Both the position numbers and the translations under genes were made by a program. This document shows positions 41,539 through 47,754 of a stretch of DNA of 47,754 nt, piece by piece. The stretch is taken from positions 1 to 47,754 of the forward strand of contig NZ_FQUL01000017.1 in assembly GCF_900128965.1 (NCBI RefSeq), written 5' to 3'. How positions within the stretch are numbered: position 1 is the stretch's first letter; every line of letters starts with the position of its first letter. Source of the stretch: Ferrithrix thermotolerans DSM 19514. GTDB taxonomy: Bacteria > Actinomycetota > Acidimicrobiia > Acidimicrobiales > Acidimicrobiaceae. Below the pieces are notes generated by a model. It saw only the letters and a program-made list of their open reading frames with translations. It made no database searches and was not told the DNA's origin.

Positions 41539-43527
41539 TCAGGGCCTTTTGTTGGTGGTTAGTATTTGATAGCCATGGCGCTTTTCTTGAAAGGTGCCCC
41601 TTCCCCCTGTGATTGAACGGAGCTGGATCGTGTACCCTGACATCTCGCTCTCTGGTACAAGTGCCGAGATAGCAACGAGGTCGCCATCGAGGTTTTCTGT
41701 CCCAAGTACTTGGGCTCTCTTAGAGCTTAGGTCGCCAAGGACATCCCCTTGAAACCTAGAAGGAACGTGCACTACAACCTCGGCGACAGGTTCGAGAACT
41801 ACGGGCTCAGCGAGTGAAACAGCGTTCTTTAGTGCCAGTGCTCCAGCTAGCTTAAAGCTCATCTCTGATGAGTCGACGGGATGGTACTTTCCATCTATCA
41901 CTCGAACCAAAATATCTACGATCGGGTATCCGTTGGGCCCTCCTGACTCCATGGCTTCCAACACCCCTTTTTCGACGGCGGGGATGAAGTTCTTGGGAAT
42001 TGCCCCCCCTACCACCTCGTCAACAAAGCGAAACCCCTCTCCTCGAGGCAAAGGTTCGATCGTTAGGTTTACGACTCCGTACTGCCCATGGCCGCCGCTT
42101 TGTTTCTTGTGCTTACCCTCGGCGGATGCGCTTTTAGTTATGGTCTCAAGGTACTCGATCTCTGGTTGGTCAAACGTTGCGGAGATCTTTGTTCTTCTTT
42201 GTACCTTCTCCAAGACGTTAGCGATATGGGAGTCACCTATACCTTGGCACGTTATGCGATGCGAACGCTCCTCTCGGCCAACTAAGAGAACAGGCTCTTC
42301 CTCGGCGATCTTTAGAAGTGCGCCGAAGAGCTTCTCATCGTCGTTCTTGTTAGGTGTGGTCACTACTACCTTGTACGTGGGCAGTGGAAGATTAAGAGGG
42401 GGTAGTGGAGACTGGTCTGGGCGTAGCCCAAGTGTGTCTGAGGTGTGAAGCGAGGCCTGTTTGTTTACAAAGACGACGTCCCCTTTCATCGCTGACTTTA
42501 GTGGTATCGATTCGTGCCCTACCCTTTGATAGATGCCGTGAAGTTTCTCGATGCTATGGTTGGTTAGATTGACGTAGGTGTCATCGGATTTGAGTTCTCC
42601 TTGAAACACCTTTATCAGGGAAACCTTACCGAGGTAGGGGTCTGAGTAGGTCTTTACAACCTGCGCCAAGAGCTCTTCCTCTTTGATGGGTGGTTTTGGA
42701 GATGGACCCAGTTCTATCAGATATTTAATGAGTAGGTCGACCCCAACCTGTCTCGTCGAGCTGCAGCACAGAGCCGGGAAGACCTTTCGCTCTCTCACGC
42801 GCTTGGCAAGAAGAGCCTCGACAGTATCTGGACACGGCTCTTCGCCTTCTAGGTATCTCTCCATCAAAGCGTCGTCTTCTTCTATTGCATCTTCGACGAG
42901 GTGTTCGTGTTCGTGGTGTTCTATGGGGAGCTGTTCGTCAGGGATAGCTTCCGTTTTCCGGGCATCTGGGGTGTATCTTGTTGTGTTTTCGAAGAGAACG
43001 TCGGTTACGGCGCTAAACGCAGCTTCTTGACCCACGGGGATGTCTATAACGTCGATAGTTGGGCTAAGCACATCACGGAGTTTGGATATCGTAGCCAAGA
43101 AGTCAGCGTTCTCCCTATCTAGTTTGGTGACGCATAGAAGCACCGGGAGTTTGTTCTCACTTGCGAGGGACCAGAGTCGATGCGTATCGGGGCCTATTTC
43201 ATCGGCTGCCGAAACCGTAAGCACTACCATCTCGCTAGCGGCTAGTGCTGGAGCTACCTCTGCGGCAAAGTCCGGTGAACCTGGTGTGTCAAATAAGTTG
43301 ATCTTGACCCCGCCTACCTCAAGGGTGGTAACCGCCAACGTAGTGGAGTGGTGATGAGCTATCTCCTCTGCTTCGGTGTCGGATAAGGTGTTGCCTTCTG
43401 TCACGGACCCTTTTTTGGATATTGCCTTTGCCTCAAAGGCAAGTGCTTCAACTAGTGAAGTTTTTCCGCTCCCGACCTGTCCGACTACTGCCACGTTGCG
43501 AACGTCTGAACTTTCATAGCTCTTCAT
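41539..43527 (-). CDS. Elongation factor G-like GTPase (FusA2/EF-G-like subfamily)
   Basis: A 662-aa translational-GTPase relative. The P-loop GQVGSGKTSLVEAL lies near residue 16, G3 is DTPGSPDF and G4 is TKLD. The usual switch I sequence is replaced by HHHSTTLAVTT, and the catalytic His after DTPG is Ser, so GTP hydrolysis may be altered. Domains II-V are present: GGHGQYGVVNLTIEP, FVDEVVGGAIPKNFIPAVEKGV, and a C-terminal RSITGGRGTFQEKRHGYQIL. An acidic insertion (EHHEHEHLVEDAIEEDD) sits inside the G domain. Such paralogues occur widely in actinobacteria with no settled role. The ATG at 43527 follows GAGG by six bases. It interrupts the HIT-pgsA order on the opposite strand. Confidence 0.9.
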   Translation of the reverse strand: MKSYESSDVRNVAVVGQVGSGKTSLVEALAFEAKAISKKGSVTEGNTLSDTEAEEIAHHHSTTLAVTTLEVGGVKINLFDTPGSPDFAAEVAPALAASEMVVLTVSAADEIGPDTHRLWSLASENKLPVLLCVTKLDRENADFLATISKLRDVLSPTIDVIDIPVGQEAAFSAVTDVLFENTTRYTPDARKTEAIPDEQLPIEHHEHEHLVEDAIEEDDALMERYLEGEEPCPDTVEALLAKRVRERKVFPALCCSSTRQVGVDLLIKYLIELGPSPKPPIKEEELLAQVVKTYSDPYLGKVSLIKVFQGELKSDDTYVNLTNHSIEKLHGIYQRVGHESIPLKSAMKGDVVFVNKQASLHTSDTLGLRPDQSPLPPLNLPLPTYKVVVTTPNKNDDEKLFGALLKIAEEEPVLLVGREERSHRITCQGIGDSHIANVLEKVQRRTKISATFDQPEIEYLETITKSASAEGKHKKQSGGHGQYGVVNLTIEPLPRGEGFRFVDEVVGGAIPKNFIPAVEKGVLEAMESGGPNGYPIVDILVRVIDGKYHPVDSSEMSFKLAGALALKNAVSLAEPVVLEPVAEVVVHVPSRFQGDVLGDLSSKRAQVLGTENLDGDLVAISALVPESEMSGYTIQLRSITGGRGTFQEKRHGYQILTTNKRP

Positions 43528-43639
43528 CACACACCTCGCTGACTAGGCGTTAGGCGTTTGGCCCAACGAGGTCACCCTCAAGGCTAAAGATATCAAAGTT
43601 TTGTGCTATCCTGTTAGCCGTACAAGGAATTATTTTGAC

Positions 43640-43660
43640 AGATCGATGTACCACCGATCT
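43640..43660. promoter_or_regulatory. Inverted repeat next to a TTGACA box in the divergent EF-G-like/pgsA region
   Basis: AGATCG and CGATCT are separated by nine bases, and TTGACA at 43635-43640 abuts the left arm. The repeat would overlie the -35/-10 spacer of a plus-strand promoter, as an operator might. The expected -10 box is poor, so this remains speculative. Confidence 0.3.
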
Positions 43661-43712
43661 GAACATGGGTTGAGAAGGACAAAGTCTCGACACACTAGGG
43701 AGTCGGTAGCTG

Positions 43713-44474
43713 GTGTTTGACGGAAATTTGAGAACAGAGGTCGATAGGGTAACGAGGCCTCTGGGTAAGTCTCTGGCGCGCATGGGGGTGACCGCAGATA
43801 CCCTAACCGCCTTGGGAGTTGCGTTCTCACTGGTAGCGGGTGGGCTGATTGTAACTGGGCATCTCTTTCTAAGCGTGATTGCCGTGGCTGCAGCGGGTGT
43901 CCCCGATCTCTTAGACGGACCGGTGGCCAAGGTTACCGCTGCCACCTCCAAGCGTGGAGCGTTCATAGACTCCTTCGCCGATCGAATCAGTGATTTTATA
44001 ATATTTGGTTCTCTCGGATGGTTCTATCTCGACCGCCACAACACCGCAATGACACTCGTTTCCTTTGCGTCGTATGGTATGGCGTCGTTCATCTCGTACC
44101 AGAGGGCAAAGGCGGAACTCTTAGGGTTTAACGCTAAAGGTGGACTCATGGAGCGAGCCGAGAGGGTGTTCTTGGTCATAGTTGGACTGGCATTCTCAGC
44201 CGTACTGTCCTATGTGCTGATCTTCATACTGGTCGCAAGTGCTCTTACCGTTGTCCAACGTTTCTTGAAGATCTGGGGCCAAGCCTCTAAACAGATGGAT
44301 AGACCTAAGAGAGTACGTAGCAGGGTGTATGGGTCTAGACGTTCAAGGTCTAGGCGTGACACCTTGTTGGGTCGATCGGAGAAACAGATGCCTCGTCCTT
44401 ATCGCAGTGGAGTTCTAGCTCGACGATCCTCTGAGGGTGTGTTGAAGAGGTTTAGAGAGACTTACAAGGGATAG
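43713..44474 (+). CDS. pgsA: CDP-alcohol phosphatidyltransferase, probably phosphatidylinositol-phosphate synthase (PgsA1-like)
   Basis: An integral membrane enzyme that transfers a phosphatidyl group from CDP-diacylglycerol. The signature appears as DLLDGPVAK, eight residues, G, three, D, three, D, that is DxxDGxxAR-x8-Gx3Dx3D with Lys in place of the usual Arg. Several hydrophobic segments follow. The chain ends in a basic tail of about 55 residues rich in Arg and Ser that is not part of the enzyme fold. Position between a Rv2613c-like HIT gene and a Rv2611c-like acyltransferase parallels mycobacterial pgsA1 (PI-phosphate synthase). A GTG start is used with only a distant GGGAG, so the start is uncertain. 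Confidence 0.85.
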   Translation: MFDGNLRTEVDRVTRPLGKSLARMGVTADTLTALGVAFSLVAGGLIVTGHLFLSVIAVAAAGVPDLLDGPVAKVTAATSKRGAFIDSFADRISDFIIFGSLGWFYLDRHNTAMTLVSFASYGMASFISYQRAKAELLGFNAKGGLMERAERVFLVIVGLAFSAVLSYVLIFILVASALTVVQRFLKIWGQASKQMDRPKRVRSRVYGSRRSRSRRDTLLGRSEKQMPRPYRSGVLARRSSEGVLKRFRETYKG

Positions 44475-44591
44475 TTTCCAAACTCTTCCTCGATCGGCGA
44501 TGAGACGGAGATCCCCTGTATCTAGTTGTCGCTGCTATAAGGTTGGAGGTCCCCGCGCATTGTCCGGTGTTTCGGTTAGTTTAGAAAGACC

Positions 44592-45488
44592 ATGTTTATC
44601 CGCGCTTTAGATACTCTTTGGTACCTTCGCCTTGCTGAAAGGGTACTTAGGAGGTTGTCAGCAAAGACGCATGAGACTCTTGCATTCACTGCCGGTGCCG
44701 TTGCATACATGACTTCCCCAAAGTCTAGAAGAAGGGTAGTGCGACATCATCAGCGTGTGGCATCTCTACGTCCTTTGGGCATTCTAGCTCTTGAACATCG
44801 TGTTATTCAAGCCTACAAGAACTACGCTCGTTACTGGGTGTCCCTGCTTGTGACGCCGAGTCTATCCAAGCTCGAGATCGCTTCAGAAGCTAGAGTTACC
44901 AATCTCCACTACCTAGAAGAGGTGCTAGAACGGGGTATGGGAGCTCTGGTAGTTTCTCCGCACATCGGAAACTGGGACTTCGGAGCCGGATGGTTTGCCT
45001 CAAGAGGTGGACGAGTGGCTGCAGTAACGGAGGAGCTTGAGGATCCAGATCTAAAGGAGTGGTTCTGGCGAGACCGAAGGGGAATGGGGATTGAGCCGAT
45101 CTACCCAGGGAAAGCTACGACTGCCTCTATCCTGGGGGCGCTTAAAGATAACTACGTAGTAGCTTTGGTCTCAGATCGCGACATAACAGATACAGGAGTA
45201 GAGGTGACTCTCTTGGGGGAGAAGGTTCAGATACCGGGTGGGCCTGCGGTCCTGTCCCTTAGATCAAAGACGCCCATCCTGCCTTGTGCGATCTTTATGA
45301 CCTCCCACCTTGAGCACAACATAGTCTTTTACCGCCCGATCTATCCAGAGACAATACAAGGGAGTAACCTAAAGCAAAAGGTCGAGTTCTTGACCCAACT
45401 AATAGCTGACGCTATGGGCGATATGATACATACAGCTCCAGAGCAATGGCTCGCCTTTGTTCCACTAAAGGGTGAAGAGATACCTTGA
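44592..45488 (+). CDS. Lysophospholipid/phosphatidylinositol-mannoside acyltransferase (LpxL/PatA-like)
   Basis: A 298-aa member of the LpxL/HtrB acyltransferase family, which in mycobacteria acylates phosphatidylinositol mannosides (Rv2611c). The catalytic HxxxxD is in VVSPHIGNWDFGAGW. Other family blocks are VALVSDRDITDTGVEVTLLGEKVQIPGGPAVL, with the conserved Asp and Gly-Pro, and WLAFVPL at the end. A short hydrophobic segment near the N-terminus may anchor it at the inner face of the membrane. It lies 117 bp after pgsA and is probably cotranscribed. The mannosyltransferase pimA, which follows in mycobacteria, is not here. Confidence 0.88.
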   Translation: MFIRALDTLWYLRLAERVLRRLSAKTHETLAFTAGAVAYMTSPKSRRRVVRHHQRVASLRPLGILALEHRVIQAYKNYARYWVSLLVTPSLSKLEIASEARVTNLHYLEEVLERGMGALVVSPHIGNWDFGAGWFASRGGRVAAVTEELEDPDLKEWFWRDRRGMGIEPIYPGKATTASILGALKDNYVVALVSDRDITDTGVEVTLLGEKVQIPGGPAVLSLRSKTPILPCAIFMTSHLEHNIVFYRPIYPETIQGSNLKQKVEFLTQLIADAMGDMIHTAPEQWLAFVPLKGEEIP

Positions 45489-45517
45489 CCTTGAGGTTGA
45501 CACGGTCTAACCCTTAC

Positions 45518-46405
45518 TCAGACAACTTTGCTGGCCTTTAGTTGCTCTAACAGCCATTTTATAACGTTGTCGCTCTGATTTAGTGTCATGGAGATATGCC
45601 CCTCTTCTACAAAGTAGGCAAACTGTGCGCCGGGAATGTGGTCCTTGAGCCATACACCGTGAGATGGTGGAACCATGAGGTCCTTTTCACCTTGAAATAT
45701 CCGAATAGGAACCTTTATCTCCTCTACATCAAAGCCCCAGGATTTTACAAACGCCAGGTCGTCGTCGATCCATCCTTCTATACCCGAAGACAAAGCACCC
45801 CTAAAGTTCTCAACTATCTCCTCACCTAGTACCGTTACCGCCTCGACGTCGACCTTGGACAGTAAAGATTCAAGTCCATCTAAAAGGCTCTGAAGCGTCA
45901 GATCCTTGAGCTGGTGTTGGGCGGCCTCTAGGTATGTGGTAAGCTCTGGCTCTCCGAGCACAGCCGCTTGAAACTCTTCTATGTTGTCGGCACCCATGCC
46001 ATCTAAAAATTCAAGATCAGGTGCTAGGTAAGGTGCTACCCCGCTTACCGATGCTGCACCTTTGACTCGACTTGGTAGTAATGCTGCGCACGCTAGAGCG
46101 TGTGGACCACCGCCTGAGACTCCATATGTGGCGAAGCTTTCGATACCAAGCCTGTCTAGAACCATTTCTACATCAGTGGCTATAGATGACACCGAACGTC
46201 CACGTTGTCTAGAAGAGCCGTGATACCCAGGCCTTGAAAGGGCCAAGAGACGCACTCCAGCTCGCTCCGCTGCCTCTCGTTCTTTGTGTGAGGGATCCCC
46301 AAACCCTGGCGTACCGTGATGAGCCACGACGACATATTCGCTTTTTAGTTCCGAGTCGAAGTAATCTATGGTTCGTCCGTCGTCGAGTTTCAAGGTTTTG
46401 TTCAT
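45518..46405 (-). CDS. Alpha/beta-hydrolase
   Basis: A 295-aa alpha/beta-hydrolase-fold enzyme. The oxyanion region is AHHGTPGFGDPS, the nucleophile elbow is GVSGGGPHALACA, the acid is probably Asp in FQGEKDLMVPPSHG, and the catalytic His is in VEEGHISM. A helical cap lies between residues 130 and 220. The substrate is unknown; esterase, epoxide hydrolase and C-C hydrolase activities all occur with this layout. ATG 46405 is preferred, with GGGAG eleven bases upstream. A TTG at 46423 would add six residues. It converges on the acyltransferase gene with a 29-bp gap and shows no operon partner. Confidence 0.88.
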   Translation of the reverse strand: MNKTLKLDDGRTIDYFDSELKSEYVVVAHHGTPGFGDPSHKEREAAERAGVRLLALSRPGYHGSSRQRGRSVSSIATDVEMVLDRLGIESFATYGVSGGGPHALACAALLPSRVKGAASVSGVAPYLAPDLEFLDGMGADNIEEFQAAVLGEPELTTYLEAAQHQLKDLTLQSLLDGLESLLSKVDVEAVTVLGEEIVENFRGALSSGIEGWIDDDLAFVKSWGFDVEEIKVPIRIFQGEKDLMVPPSHGVWLKDHIPGAQFAYFVEEGHISMTLNQSDNVIKWLLEQLKASKVV

Positions 46406-46423
46406 AGAATTTGACGCTCCCAA

Positions 46424-47580
46424 GAAGATCTTTATTATCGAGCCTCATTCTATACCAACACCTGACCATAAGTTTTGCATGGACATGTAGGTAAAGAGTC
46501 GCCTCAAGTTGAGGCTTGAGGTGCTGGGGTTCTGGATGATACTCCTTATTATTTGAAGCTCCAGAGTTCTCTAGTCCGAGCGCCAAGGCTTTGTCTCTGC
46601 GCAACAACGATAAGGCTTTGATTTGGGGACGATGCGCTCCGGGGGCACGGGACTTTGTCAATAAAACGGAGGCTAGGCGATTGCAAATCCGTACATACAG
46701 CCTGCTTAGGATGGGAGAAAGACACTAATGCGCCATGGTGCAAAACCAGAGTTTCCTCTAATATCTCAAGGACATAGTTTTCAGGAGATGCCTGGGTATT
46801 AGCAACGTGGGGGTGACACGAGGTTCTTGATCGCGTCAGAGATAAACAGGGGCTTGGGAAGCAACCTTGGGCGTTGCAGATGACGTTTACAAGGGTGTGT
46901 CGTGCCAACCGCACCTCTTTTTAGGGTCGCTGGCAGCCAATTAGTGGTGATGTCGTAGGTTTCTCCTCAGCAATAGCAAAAGTGGCTGGTGAGAAGGATA
47001 TCAGGCAGTCAAGGCTATGAGGGGAACGCTAGGTTATAGCGGTATGTTGAACACTGATGAGCCATTGGATGATGAAAGAACCTCTCTAGGACGTCGTGTC
47101 TTTCGTCTAATGACGGGAAGACCGCTACGGGCTAGCGAGATTCAGTCTGAAGAGATAAGCGGGTCTTCGGAAATAAGCGGTAATCCGGTGCCAAGATCGA
47201 CCAGGAATCGGTAAGTTGTTGAGCGTTCTTGGGTGTATGGCCAGATTGAAGCCGTCATTTTGAGAGGTCTAGGCTACACAACCTATGAACGGGCAAGGAA
47301 AGCCAAGGGGTTCTCCATGGTGTCTCACTTATTGGGTTGGTTGGATCCTGTTACGAACCAAGTGCGCTAGAGAGCTGCGTTGTCACCGGGTAAGCGTTCC
47401 TAGTAGTGACCAGTCAGGCTTACAAGCAATTAGGAGCGCTCGGATTCTAAAGTTTGCAAAGTTTGTCATTCCAAAGGCGATGCGCTTGGGCGAGGTTGTT
47501 CATCGATTCTGTCGGGCCATTGGTCACAAAGGCACTGTGCCAGGCCAGGATCTCATCGTGCCAGCTTTTCAAGGTTCTCC
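46424..47580. other. Gene-poor stretch, probably degenerate
   Basis: I find no convincing gene here. Short open frames exist on both strands (the longest about 120 codons on the minus strand near 46549-46914), but their composition is unlike the neighbours and no motif is recognisable. A small palindrome, CCTCAAGTTGAGG, lies near 46503-46515. GGCACTGTGCC lies near 47532-47542, close to the transposase end. An open plus-strand stretch from about 47217 to 47370 gives VERSWVYGQIEAV, which I cannot place. The region is best explained as decayed sequence beside an insertion element. Confidence 0.5.
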
Positions 47581-47754
47581 CTAGTGTCCCTCCTCAGAAG
47601 TTTGCGGAGAAACAATAGGCTCCAGGTATTTCTGCATTGAAGCGAAGATCTCGTCGGCGCTCTTGGTCCAGATGAAGGGCTTGGGGTTCTCGTTCCAGTT
47701 GTCAGTCCACTCCTTGATGCCACGGGTGAGCTCGGCGACGCTGCGATGCACGCT
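47581..47754 (-). CDS. IS630-family transposase, C-terminal fragment (5' part outside window)
   Basis: The minus strand is open from the right edge to a TAG at 47581-47583, giving 57 residues that include SVAELTRGIKEWTDNWNENP and KPFIWTKSADEIF. The WNENPKPFxWTKxADEI signature is that of the IS630/Tc1-mariner transposase C-terminus, at the end of the DDE domain. Codon use is richer in G and C at third positions than in the neighbouring genes, consistent with acquired DNA. Whether the element is intact cannot be judged, and the terminal inverted repeat was not identified. Confidence 0.88.
   Translation of the reverse strand, partial: SVHRSVAELTRGIKEWTDNWNENPKPFIWTKSADEIFASMQKYLEPIVSPQTSEEGH

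Noticed and set aside
46549-46914. Open frame of about 120 codons on the minus strand
   Set aside because: Composition is rich in Ser, Cys and Arg with no motif, no ribosome binding site and no relation to neighbours.
47285-47584. Plus-strand open frame of about 100 codons antisense to the transposase end
   Set aside because: No recognisable domain; it ends in the CTAG shared with the transposase stop and looks like chance or decayed sequence.

Overview
The window reads as chromosomal DNA of an actinobacterium of moderate GC, most likely from the class Acidimicrobiia (an inference). The evidence is a mycothiol ligase homologue (mshC), an F420:NADPH oxidoreductase (npdG), an InhA-like enoyl reductase, a mycothiol-dependent-isomerase-family protein, and a thrS / HIT / CDP-alcohol phosphatidyltransferase / acyltransferase order like that of mycobacteria. 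GTG and TTG starts are frequent. No rRNA, tRNA or CRISPR array was found.

Left part (1-9.0 kb): a partial minus-strand protein of unknown function ends in a 15-bp tandem repeat at the window edge. It is followed by endonuclease IV (nfo), an acyl-CoA ligase / acyl-ACP thioesterase pair, a photolyase-like flavoprotein whose domains appear to be in swapped order, and a GAF-GGDEF-EAL gene cut in two by one in-frame TGA.

Centre (9.1-29.3 kb): a nearly complete adenosylcobalamin pathway in three transcription blocks. The minus-strand block cobI-cobM-cbiD-cobL-cbiG/cobJ-ferredoxin-cobH-cbiX builds the corrin ring. A second minus-strand pair, cobO-cobB, diverges from a plus-strand block cobU-cobS-cbiB-cobQ-cobN-chlI/D, which is preceded by a clear cobalamin riboswitch. 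The gene set is a hybrid. CbiX, CbiD and CbiG belong to the early-cobalt (anaerobic-type) route, while CobN plus a ChlI-ChlD fusion is a late, ATP-dependent chelatase of the aerobic type. A membrane diguanylate cyclase with a structured leader lies between the two minus-strand blocks. cobA, cobG, cobK/cbiJ, cobC/cobD and cobT are not in the window.

Right part (29.4-47.8 kb): an orphan beta-class DNA methyltransferase, an MDMPI/TIGR03083 protein, and an agmatinase-family ureohydrolase that converges on an NCS1 permease across a strong terminator. A Rieske oxygenase lies upstream of the permease, followed by a secreted protein of unknown function and fabI/inhA. Next come npdG-mshC and then thrS-HIT-pgsA-acyltransferase, with an EF-G-like GTPase inserted on the opposite strand, and an alpha/beta hydrolase. 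The last 1.2 kb holds no recognisable gene until the C-terminal end of an IS630-family transposase at the right edge.
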